A stretch of 64,000 nucleotides of DNA, taken from the NCBI GenBank assembly GCA_003326195.1, contig LXQE01000147.1, positions 62,001 to 126,000 of the forward strand, read 5' to 3'. The notes under the pieces are model-generated. The model was not told the origin of the DNA. It searched no databases and saw only the letters and a list, made by a program, of their open reading frames with translations. A program made the translations under genes and the position numbers. The DNA comes from Nostoc punctiforme NIES-2108 (GTDB lineage: Bacteria > Cyanobacteriota > Cyanobacteriia > Cyanobacteriales > Nostocaceae). This document shows positions 55,109 through 63,435 of this stretch, piece by piece. Within the stretch, counting starts at the first letter, position 1. Every line of letters begins with the position of its first letter.

Positions 55109-55283
55109 GAGTAAGAGTTAATAGTTAGGAGTTAGGAGTTAAGAGTTAAGAAGTCAAAATAATAATTTACGTGTAATGTGAATTGAGTATTGGCTACATT
55201 TCATACTCAAATTTTGTTTTTTTTAACACAACGAAAGTTTCTAATTCATCAATTTCAGTGATTTCGGGTATTTCTGGTCTTTT

Positions 55284-55305
55284 AAGACGCGATTTATCGC
55301 GTCTT
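55284..55305. terminator. 10-bp hairpin beyond coaT
   Basis: AAGACGCGAT-TT-ATCGCGTCTT is a perfect 10-bp stem with a 2-base loop, 37 bases beyond the coaT stop on the minus strand. It may end the coaT transcript or be an interspersed repeat. Confidence 0.5.
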
Positions 55306-55341
55306 TACATCTGGATTTTGTGGCTCATCTGGCGTGCTATC

Positions 55342-57282
55342 TTATTTCAATAATCTTAGTCCACTGAGGGTAACTAACACTGTGGAACCTTCATGGCCAA
55401 TGACGCCGATGGGTAGGTTAATATTTCCTAGAAAGTTGCCGACTAAAAGCAACATAATGAAACCCAACGCTACAACTATATTTTGTTTTACTATGGCTTG
55501 CGATCGCCTTCCCAAATCCATCGCTACAGCAATTTTTTCTAACCTGTCTGCCATCAGTACGATATCTGCGGTTTCTAATGCCACATCGCTACCAGATACT
55601 CCCATAGCTATACCCACGGATGCTTGCGCTAAAGCTGGTGCATCATTAATTCCGTCGCCTACCATTGCTACAGTTTGATATTGTTGCTGTAAACCGCGGA
55701 TAACATTCAGCTTATCTTCTGGTAGAAGTTGGGCATATACCCGATCGATTCCAACTGCTTTGGCGACACTGCGAGCAGTTTCCTGATTATCACCGGTTAA
55801 CATGACAATTTGTTCAACTCCCAGTTTCTTTAATCGACTGATGGTTGCGGCTGCTTCGACTCTCACCTCATCTGCGATCGCAATTACACCCATCACCTCT
55901 GCCCCTCTGCTCCCCTGCTCCCCTGCTTCCCTTCCTTCCTGTGCTACCCAAACCACAGTTTTACCTTCTTGCTCCCAAGATTTAACTATTTCTTGCAATT
56001 GTTCAGATAAATTTGTTACATACTGCTGCACAAAAATGGCATTCCCGACAATTATTTGTTGTTCTTGAGCAATTCCGACAATTCCCTGTCCCGGTATAGC
56101 TTGCACTTCGATTGCAGCAACCCAATTTAAATCGCCAGCCGCTTGTACAATTGCCTTACCGATGGGATGTTCGGAAGATGATTCTACACTGGCAGCGGCT
56201 TTTAATACATCATTATTAGTGTATTCACTAACTGAAACCACCTGAAATACCTGCACCTGTCCTGTTGTGAGAGTACCAGTTTTATCAAATGCGATCGCTC
56301 GAACTTTGCCAATCTTCTCCAACTGCGCCCCATTTTTAAACAAAATCCCCTGTCTTGCACCATTGGCGATTCCTGAAAGCAGGGTGGGCATAATTGCAGC
56401 CATCAATGCACAGGGAGAAGCCACTACAAGGAAAGTAAGAGCGCGGTAAATAGTTGTTTCCCAATCCCAACCCCAAAGAAATGGCGGTAAAGTTGCCAGC
56501 AATATCCCAGCGACTACAATGACTTTGGCATATCTTTTCTCAAAGCGATCGATAAACTCTTGGGAAGGTGGTGCTTCTGTCTGCGCTTGTTCTACCAAAC
56601 GAATTACACGCTGAATCAAACTGCTTTGGGCTGGTTTGTGTACTTTAATCTGCAATGCACCATAGCCATTGAGTGTACCGGCAAATACTTCTTCGCCTAC
56701 CGTTTTCTCTACAGGTAAAGACTCACCTGTAATTGCAGCTTGATTGAGGGTGCTGTAACCAGATAAAATTATCCCATCAGTAGGAATTAGCTCTCCAGGT
56801 TTGACGACAATTTGATCGCCCACTTTTAACTGACTGATCGGAATTTCCTCTTCCCTTCCCTGAAGTAAAACCCTTGCTGTATCTGGTGTTAGGCTCATCA
56901 AACTGCGGATGCTCCGCTCAGTTCGCTGCATTGCATAGCCTTCTAATGCGCCACTGATGGCAAAGATCAGAATTAAAATTGCCCCATCAATAATTAAATG
57001 ATATTCTCTTCGCCATAAGCCAAGACTAGCAGCACCAATGGCGGCGACAATCATCAGCAAATCTACATCAAGTTCTTTTTCTTTGAAGAGGGTAGTCAAT
57101 CCTTCTCGCGCACTTTCATAACCGCCAATTATATAAGCAGCGGGTAGTAGCAGGAATGCAAATCCCAAAGCGCCAAGATGCAAGGCGAACCATCCGAGAA
57201 ATAATAGGAATCCACACAAAAGGGCGGCTACGGTATCTGCGTGTTCTCTGGTGAATTGGCTCAAACGTTGGGGGTAAAGCAT
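55342..57282 (-). CDS. coaT: P1B-4-type ATPase, probable Co2+ efflux pump CoaT
   Basis: The 646-residue inner-membrane pump has no N-terminal metal-binding domain. P-ATPase motifs are T-G-E-S, D-K-T-G-T with phospho-Asp, S-E-H-P-I-G, T-G-D-N and G-D-G-I-N-D-A-P-A-L. The membrane motif is S-P-C-A-L (not C-P-C), and H-E-G-S-T appears in the last helix region. S-P-C with H-E-G-(G/S)-T is the P1B-4 signature, associated with cobalt export. It is divergent from coaR, the known regulator of coaT. Residues R-E-A-G-E-Q-G-S-R-G-A-E before M-G-V-I-A-I-A-D-E come from short-repeat DNA inserted in frame. Confidence 0.93.
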   Translation of the reverse strand: MLYPQRLSQFTREHADTVAALLCGFLLFLGWFALHLGALGFAFLLLPAAYIIGGYESAREGLTTLFKEKELDVDLLMIVAAIGAASLGLWRREYHLIIDGAILILIFAISGALEGYAMQRTERSIRSLMSLTPDTARVLLQGREEEIPISQLKVGDQIVVKPGELIPTDGIILSGYSTLNQAAITGESLPVEKTVGEEVFAGTLNGYGALQIKVHKPAQSSLIQRVIRLVEQAQTEAPPSQEFIDRFEKRYAKVIVVAGILLATLPPFLWGWDWETTIYRALTFLVVASPCALMAAIMPTLLSGIANGARQGILFKNGAQLEKIGKVRAIAFDKTGTLTTGQVQVFQVVSVSEYTNNDVLKAAASVESSSEHPIGKAIVQAAGDLNWVAAIEVQAIPGQGIVGIAQEQQIIVGNAIFVQQYVTNLSEQLQEIVKSWEQEGKTVVWVAQEGREAGEQGSRGAEVMGVIAIADEVRVEAAATISRLKKLGVEQIVMLTGDNQETARSVAKAVGIDRVYAQLLPEDKLNVIRGLQQQYQTVAMVGDGINDAPALAQASVGIAMGVSGSDVALETADIVLMADRLEKIAVAMDLGRRSQAIVKQNIVVALGFIMLLLVGNFLGNINLPIGVIGHEGSTVLVTLSGLRLLK

Positions 57283-57317
57283 GAGAGGTGAATTAACAGG
57301 GACACTTTCACGCTAAA

Positions 57318-57343
57318 CCTTGACGTTAATGTTAATGTCAAGG
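57318..57343. promoter_or_regulatory. CoaR-type operator between coaT and coaR
   Basis: CCTTGACGTTAA-TG-TTAATGTCAAGG is a 12-2-12 dyad with one mismatch, in the divergent promoter region. On the plus strand TTGACG (57320) and TATAAT (57347) are spaced by 21 bases, and on the minus strand TTGACA faces coaT. MerR-type regulators act on dyads between widely spaced -35 and -10 boxes, which fits. Confidence 0.75.
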
Positions 57344-57463
57344 ATTTATAATGATTTTGAAACGCAGAGGGGCGCTGTAGACGCTTTTGCGGCTTGCCGC
57401 AGGCTGGGAAGCGCAGAGGTACGCAGAGTTAAATTTTTATCTGTGTTGTTTTTGGAGTAAATC

Positions 57464-58570
57464 ATGAATGCTGGTTGCTTAACTATTAAAGAACTCACTG
57501 ATGCAGTTGGCGGCGGTTTGACTCCGCGGATGGTGCGCCACTACCATCAATTGGGACTGTTACCGCAACCAGTGCGATCGCCTAGCAATTATCGTCTCTA
57601 CACCCAAAAAGATGTTCTCCGGTTACAACGGATTGTCGCGCTTAAGCAGCAAGGGTTTCAGCTAAACCATATCCACAATATTTTGGAAGTGGAACCAGAA
57701 GCCGATACAACGGTTAACCTCATGGGACAACTCCAGCAGCAATATCGGGCGGTGATGCAACAAATCTCCCAACTGCGGCAAACTGCATCAGCATTAGAGG
57801 GATTATTAGGGCGCGATCGCCATTGTCAAATTATCCAGGCGGAAGTTTTGGCGCAACTGAAGTTACTCGATGTTGAAACTCAAGCGGGATTGGGAGGATT
57901 GGAAAATCTCTGGAGTGGTTTGGATGCCGAAATTCATACCCACTCGGAAGCTTTTACCGAATCGCTACAACGCTTATTACCTGATTTATCTCACCGTTCG
58001 GAAATTGAACAGCATTTAATCTCTCAGTTGGTTTTGGCTTGTGGCGATGTTAGTTTAGTATCCTTTATCAAGTTGAGTCGAGATGCGATCGCAGCTAGTC
58101 GAGAAGCTTTATCTTCAGGCTGTGAAATTGTTGTCGATACCCAAACCGTTGCGGCTGCTTTGGATCAAACCCGATTACTTCACTTGGGATGCCGCACTGA
58201 AACCTTGATTGACAATCCCCATATTACCACCGCCACAGAAGCCGAAGTTGCTTTTTGGCAGCATCGAGAATGGCGAGAAAAATTGCCGCAAGTAAGTAGG
58301 GGTTGTGTGCTGGTAGTTGGTTATGCTCCCTCAGTGCTTGTAGAAGTTTGTGAGGCGATTGCCAACCAGAAAATTCAGCCTGCATTAGTAATTGGAATGC
58401 CCATTGGCTTTAGTCATGCTCCCGCAGCCAAGCGACAACTGATGCAACAAGGGATACCTTTTATTACAGTTGAAGGGACTTTGGGAGGTGGCGCATTAGC
58501 TGCGACTGCCTTAAATGCTTTGGTTGAGTCACTGATAGATAAGCCAGATTGTCATTGTTATCTCAAATAA
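57464..58570 (+). CDS. coaR: CoaR, MerR-type cobalt regulator with precorrin isomerase-like domain
   Basis: The 368-residue protein has an N-terminal MerR helix-turn-helix (T-I-K-E-L, M-V-R-H-Y-H-Q-L-G-L-L-P, N-Y-R-L-Y), a coiled coil near 80-125, and a CobH/precorrin-8X isomerase-like region (D-L-S-H-R-S-E-I-E, G-C-R-T-E-T-L-I-D-N, G-M-P-I-G-F). It ends in C-H-C-Y-L-K, the Cys-His-Cys motif needed for cobalt response in Synechocystis CoaR. It should activate coaT when cobalt is high, acting at the dyad at 57318-57343. The ATG at 57464 is used. Confidence 0.95.
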   Translation: MNAGCLTIKELTDAVGGGLTPRMVRHYHQLGLLPQPVRSPSNYRLYTQKDVLRLQRIVALKQQGFQLNHIHNILEVEPEADTTVNLMGQLQQQYRAVMQQISQLRQTASALEGLLGRDRHCQIIQAEVLAQLKLLDVETQAGLGGLENLWSGLDAEIHTHSEAFTESLQRLLPDLSHRSEIEQHLISQLVLACGDVSLVSFIKLSRDAIAASREALSSGCEIVVDTQTVAAALDQTRLLHLGCRTETLIDNPHITTATEAEVAFWQHREWREKLPQVSRGCVLVVGYAPSVLVEVCEAIANQKIQPALVIGMPIGFSHAPAAKRQLMQQGIPFITVEGTLGGGALAATALNALVESLIDKPDCHCYLK

Positions 58571-58986
58571 GTGCTGAACAATAAGTATTTACTTAAGACA
58601 GTTTCATGGGATTTTTACTCACCACTCAAAACTCAGCACTCATAACTCAGCACTACTGAAAATAATATTGTTAAATAATATTGAATTTGCTACACTTTAC
58701 CAATTTTAGTAATTCAATAATTCATAATTGTGGCCATAAACCACCAACTTGGTATAAGTTGCAATATAACTTAGAAAAATTTATAGTACAACAGACTTTG
58801 GCAATTAGAGTATAAATTATCATGCTATCCAAGCTACAGCGAAGTATAAATCAGCATAAGTGCTTTGAAGCAATTAGAACTAAAGATAACTCAGATGTAT
58901 AATTAGCCCGTCTCCTCCATTATCTTTATAAAGATCGCGATTTAGGACTGGCAGGCTTTCTATTTTTTACTTTAATTAAGAGGCTT
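58571..58986. other. Intergenic region upstream of the PstS-DUF4912 gene
   Basis: These 416 bases contain tandem repeats of the AACTCAGCACTC type at 58617-58650, then AT-rich sequence that probably holds the promoter. No gene is seen. Confidence 0.5.
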
Positions 58987-61900
58987 ATGTGGCAACAAGA
59001 AAAAAAAGATACTTCGATAGTCAGACTGGGATTATGGGTTGCCTTAGCTACAACCCCGATGGCAGCATCTCTGGTGGTATCAGCACCGATGCTGGCACAA
59101 TCTACACCTGAAGCTACCTCTTCGCCATTGCCACAAACAGTGCAGAATGAACCGATAGTACGGATTGACGGTTCCAGTAGCTTGAGTGCAATCAATCAAA
59201 GCCTGAAAGAAAGTTTTGAAAAACAGTTTGTCGGTAAAAAGGTTGAAGTTGCTGCTAACGGCACTGAGACAGCGCTGAAAGATTTGCTAGATGGCAAAAT
59301 CGATATAGTCGCAATGGGGCGCGGATTGACGCCAGCCGAAAAAGCTCAAGGACTAGAACAGGTTCGTTTGCAACGTGAGAAGATTGCGATCGTGGTTGGT
59401 GCAGACAATCCTTTTAAAGGAAGCTTGACTAGTAGGCAATTCGCCCGGATTTTTCGGGGACAAATTACAAATTGGTCACAACTGGGAGCGCCTTCAGGGA
59501 AGATTCGGTTAATCGATCGCCCGAACACGAGTGAAACTCGCAATACTTTTCGTACTTATCCAGCCTTCAAAAATGCTGAATTTGCTACAGGGGCTAATGC
59601 TACCCAAGTAAGTGAGGATAATACCGCAGAAATCATCAAACAACTGGGCAAAGACGGCATCAGCTATGTGTTAGCTAATCAGGTGTCGAAGTTGAAAGGT
59701 GTGCGAGTTCTGCAATTACATCAAGCCTTGCCAGATGATGCGAGATATCCTTTCTCACAACCTTTAGTTTACGTTTACAAAAAAGATCAGAGTTTAACCA
59801 CAGTAGATTTTCTTGGCTTTACCCTAGCACCCGCAGGACAGCAGGCGATAGAAAAAGGTAGAACTGCCGAAGCTGAGGCGATCGCAGCCAGCCTATTACA
59901 ACCTGCTGTTGCGACTTCCTCCGGTGTGGAAACTACACCAGCGCCTACGCCTTCCCCTAGTGCTACTAGTTCTGCATTTGGCGAACAGCCCTTTGTGGCT
60001 GCTCCTGCTGCACAAAGCGCTCCAATTGTAAATAAAGAAACACCATTGTGGTTGCTGCTACCTGTCTTTTTTATGGCTGTAGGTGGCTCTATACTATGGT
60101 GGATTGTGAAAAAACGCCCATTGCCCACCGAGGAAACAGACAATTTACCAGAATCAGATCCTCATCCACCCAATGGAGCAACGGCGGCGCTCGATGCCAG
60201 CACAACTTCCTCCCTGAATGGAGCGACGTTAGAAGAACAGGCAGTACCGCATTTCCAAGAGCAAGAAACCCCCGATCGCACTCCTTTCAACATCTACGCT
60301 CAAACACAATCCGATCTGAACGAAAATGCTACTCAGGGGACAGCAAATTTAGTACAAGAGACAAGTAATGGTACTTCTAACCTCTATGAAGGCGCGACAT
60401 CAGGCGTAGCTAATGGCTCGGAAAATAACAACTTCGGAGCCGCAGCTTTAGGTGGTGCGGCTATAGCAACAGGCATCGGGACGGCTACCTGGTCTACCTT
60501 TAGCAATAAAGAAACAGAACCAAACGCAACTGATGAGACAGTTGGGCTAAATAATTATATGGAGACAAACACTCCTGATTCTGATGAAGTGGCGTGGGAT
60601 ATAGAAGCCCCGGCGGCTGTAGTAAATACTTCATATCCTTACCCAGGTAATATTCCAGAAGAAGTGTCTGATGTAGAACTGCCTTCATCTGAGGCAACAG
60701 CCCCACTCCCAGAATTACCAAATGTGCCACAAGTCACATCTGATTTTGGATATTGGGACACAGCAATTAGTGAAGATGAGGCAGATGAGGAACTTCAGGC
60801 AGAATTGAACTGGCTGGAAAGTATCACCTCAACTGAAGATACAGCCTCAGTAGATGAATTGCCCTTAGCGGAATCTGACGGAGTGACAGCCGAAGAGGAA
60901 GCATCAGCGACAGATACATCCTCACTGCTCGATTTACCGGAATTCCCAGAAGATTTATGGAGTAAAGATGCATTGAATGTGGTGGCGGACGCAGCCGAAC
61001 CCACTTTAACTTTGCCAGAGGAAGAACTTCCCGCCGAGCCGACTGTTGGGGAAGGTGTTGCTGAAGCTAACTCTACAGATTTGGCCGCAGCCGCAGCTTT
61101 AGCAACAGGCGCGGGAGTTGGCGCTTGGGCTAGCACTTTCGGATCGGATGCTCCAAATGAGACGATGGCAGCCGAAACAGCTAGTGGTTTAATAGATACT
61201 CAAGAAGAAAGCAGTATTGTCCTCACACCACATACTTATACATCGGCTCATGTCTCTTGGGATATTTCCCCAGCCAAGAAAGCAGAACTGTGGCAACAAG
61301 GCGGTACTCAATTGGTAGTGCGGCTATATGATGTGACTGGCATTGATTTGAGTTATCAAACTCCGCAGCTGGTCAAGCAGTACGAATGTGCAGAGACAGC
61401 ACACGATCGCTTTGTCGAAATTCCCCTCATCGATCGCGACTACATCGCTGAAATTGGCTATATCGCTTATGGCGAACACTGGTTATTCATTGCTCGTTCT
61501 GCAATTATTCGTGTCTTCAGTCCTGTGAATCCAGATCCCATAGTTGATGATGTGGCGATTGCAGCCGAAACAGCTATTGGTTTGGTAGATACTCAAGAAG
61601 AAAGCAGTATTGTCCTTACACCAGATACTGATGCATCGGCTCATGTCTCTTGGGAGATTTCCGAAGCCAAAAAAGCAACACTGCGGCAACAAGGCGGCTC
61701 TCAATTGATGGTGCGGCTGTATGATGTGACTGGCATTGACTTGAGCGAGCAAACTCCGCAGCTTGTAAAGCTGTATGAATCTGAGGAAACAGAAAACGAA
61801 GGATTGGTGGACATTCCCCAGGGCGATCGCGACTACATGGCTGAAATTGGCTATCTCGCTGATGGCGAACGCTGGTTATCCATCGCCCGTTCTGCGATCG

Positions 61901-63006
61901 TTCATGTCTCCAGTCCTGTGAATCCAGATCCCGTAGTTGATGACGTGGTAATCGCGGATAAAACAGATGTTGATTTGGTAGATGTCCAAGAAGAGAGCAG
62001 TATTGTCCTCACACCCCGCACTTTCCAATGGGCTGATGTCTCTTGGGAGATTTCCGAAGCTAAGAAAACAGCACTGCAACAACAGGGCGGCTCTCAATTG
62101 GTAGTGCGGCTGTATGATGTGACTGGAATAGATTTGAGTTATCAAAATCCTCAGTTTGTCCAACAGTATGAATGTGAAGAAACAGCACATGATCGCTTTG
62201 TAGAAATTCCCATCAGCGATCGCGACTACATCGCTGAAATTGGCTATGTCGCTGATGGCGATGCCTACGGCGGTAAACTACACTGGTTATTCATTGCCCG
62301 TTCTGCGATAGTTCGTGTTTTTAGTCCAGTGCCTACAGATTCGACGACAAAAGATCCCGTCGTTGAAAATGTACCATTAGTAAGCGAAACCGCTATTGGC
62401 TTGGCAGATGTAGAAGCAGAAACTGCCCCAGAAGAGAGCAGTATTGTCCTCACACCCCGCACTCCCAAGTGGGCTTATGTCTCTTGGTACATTTCCAAAG
62501 CTCAATCTGAAGCACTGCATCAACAGGGCGGTTCCCAATTAGTAGTGCGGCTTTATGATGTCACCGGCATTGATTTGAGTTATCAAAGTCCCCAACTTAT
62601 CCAGCAGTATGAATCTGAAGAAGTAGCACGCGATCGCTTTGTGGCGATTCCCGTAAGCGATCGCGATTACATGGTTGAAATTGGCTATATTGCTGATGGC
62701 GATGCCTACGGCGGTGAACTACGTTGGTTACTTGTAGCCCGTTCCGCTAACGTTCGGGTATTCAGTCGTCCCTACGGAGATTTCTGGTTTGTGGCTGATG
62801 CTGAGTTAATTATTCACGGAGCAACTCAACCAAATACAAACGTAAACATTGGTGGACATGCTATCAAAATTAAACCCGATGGTACTTTCCACCTACGTCT
62901 TCCCTTTTCAGATGGTTTAATGGACTATCTCATCACGGTAGCTGCTGATGGGGAATCCCCAAGAACTATTCATAAGAAGTTCTCTCAGGAAACTTCCGAA
63001 AGCTAA
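58987..63006 (+). CDS. PstS-like substrate-binding domain fused to four DUF4912 domains
   Basis: The 1339-residue protein has a signal peptide ending near A-P-M-L-A-Q-S and a phosphate-binding-type domain (about 55-300) starting I-D-G-S-S-S-L, with T-S-E-T-R-N-T-F. A membrane segment at about 353-374 follows (W-L-L-L-P-V-F-F-M-A-V-G). Long acidic linkers contain two Ala/Gly-rich stretches (about 484 and 699), followed by four DUF4912 units (about 740-847, 870-976, 1000-1115, 1148-1260; each has V-V-R-L-Y-D-V-T-G-I-D-L or close, and R-D-Y) and a final Ig-like part. The topology suggests an outside sensor domain and inside DUF4912 units, but this is inference. The function is unknown. Confidence 0.85.
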   Translation: MWQQEKKDTSIVRLGLWVALATTPMAASLVVSAPMLAQSTPEATSSPLPQTVQNEPIVRIDGSSSLSAINQSLKESFEKQFVGKKVEVAANGTETALKDLLDGKIDIVAMGRGLTPAEKAQGLEQVRLQREKIAIVVGADNPFKGSLTSRQFARIFRGQITNWSQLGAPSGKIRLIDRPNTSETRNTFRTYPAFKNAEFATGANATQVSEDNTAEIIKQLGKDGISYVLANQVSKLKGVRVLQLHQALPDDARYPFSQPLVYVYKKDQSLTTVDFLGFTLAPAGQQAIEKGRTAEAEAIAASLLQPAVATSSGVETTPAPTPSPSATSSAFGEQPFVAAPAAQSAPIVNKETPLWLLLPVFFMAVGGSILWWIVKKRPLPTEETDNLPESDPHPPNGATAALDASTTSSLNGATLEEQAVPHFQEQETPDRTPFNIYAQTQSDLNENATQGTANLVQETSNGTSNLYEGATSGVANGSENNNFGAAALGGAAIATGIGTATWSTFSNKETEPNATDETVGLNNYMETNTPDSDEVAWDIEAPAAVVNTSYPYPGNIPEEVSDVELPSSEATAPLPELPNVPQVTSDFGYWDTAISEDEADEELQAELNWLESITSTEDTASVDELPLAESDGVTAEEEASATDTSSLLDLPEFPEDLWSKDALNVVADAAEPTLTLPEEELPAEPTVGEGVAEANSTDLAAAAALATGAGVGAWASTFGSDAPNETMAAETASGLIDTQEESSIVLTPHTYTSAHVSWDISPAKKAELWQQGGTQLVVRLYDVTGIDLSYQTPQLVKQYECAETAHDRFVEIPLIDRDYIAEIGYIAYGEHWLFIARSAIIRVFSPVNPDPIVDDVAIAAETAIGLVDTQEESSIVLTPDTDASAHVSWEISEAKKATLRQQGGSQLMVRLYDVTGIDLSEQTPQLVKLYESEETENEGLVDIPQGDRDYMAEIGYLADGERWLSIARSAIVHVSSPVNPDPVVDDVVIADKTDVDLVDVQEESSIVLTPRTFQWADVSWEISEAKKTALQQQGGSQLVVRLYDVTGIDLSYQNPQFVQQYECEETAHDRFVEIPISDRDYIAEIGYVADGDAYGGKLHWLFIARSAIVRVFSPVPTDSTTKDPVVENVPLVSETAIGLADVEAETAPEESSIVLTPRTPKWAYVSWYISKAQSEALHQQGGSQLVVRLYDVTGIDLSYQSPQLIQQYESEEVARDRFVAIPVSDRDYMVEIGYIADGDAYGGELRWLLVARSANVRVFSRPYGDFWFVADAELIIHGATQPNTNVNIGGHAIKIKPDGTFHLRLPFSDGLMDYLITVAADGESPRTIHKKFSQETSES
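61203..62770 (+). repeat. Four tandem DUF4912-coding repeats
   Basis: Repeat units of about 320-345 bases begin near 61203, 61593, 61986 and 62430, joined by linkers of about 65-100 bases. Strong nucleotide identity is visible (for example blocks like GAAAGCAGTATTGTCCT and TATGATGTGACTGGC). Units 3 and 4 carry a D-A-Y-G-G insertion missing from units 1 and 2. The array arose by internal duplication. Confidence 0.88.
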
Positions 63007-63435
63007 TATTACGCTGAGTTTTCTCCTCTAACCCAAATGGCACTAAGAAAAGCCCAAAGGCTTGTGTCGTCTTGTTCCCAGCCTGGAGGCTGGGAATGTA
63101 TCTAAAGTGGGCTTCTGCCTCTTGTCAAGCTACTGGAGGCGGCAGCCCTTCCAGAAGGGTTCCCAGCCTAGAGGCCTACGGTGTACACACAAGTTCTTTT
63201 CACCCCCTCTAACTCCCCCTTGTAAAGGGGGAGAACCGGATATTTCCCCCTTTACAAGGGGGGAAACAAAATATCTAGTCCCCTCCCCAATACATACGGG
63301 GAGGGTTAGGGTGGGATAAAACCAGGTGAGTAAACTATTTCAGACTTGTGTATACACCGTAGCTTGAAAAGGGGGGACATTTACTAAATGCTAACGTCTA
63401 CAAGGTGACACAGGATTTGGAGCCTTTTTTTAACT
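63007..63435. other. Repeat-rich region between the fusion gene and FAD oxidoreductase
   Basis: These 429 bases contain a perfect hairpin TTCCCAGCC-TGGA-GGCTGGGAA at 63075-63096, the MITE-like element at 63176-63362 (separate entry), and a short leader for the oxidoreductase gene. The only open frame here (63062-63319) lies across the repeats and is not protein-like. Confidence 0.65.
63176..63362. mobile_element. MITE-like element, copy 2
   Basis: Terminal inverted repeats CTACGGTGTACACACAAGT (63176-63194) and ACTTGTGTATACACCGTAG (63344-63362) match at 18 of 19 positions. An inner 18-bp perfect inverted repeat lies at 63215-63232 and 63245-63262 (CCCCCTTGTAAAGGGGGA and its complement). It encodes no protein. 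The ends match those of the element at 34496-34654. No target-site duplication is obvious. Confidence 0.7.

Noticed and set aside
63062..63319. 85-residue open frame after the fusion gene
   Set aside because: It runs across the MITE-like element and hairpins, with a low-complexity product.
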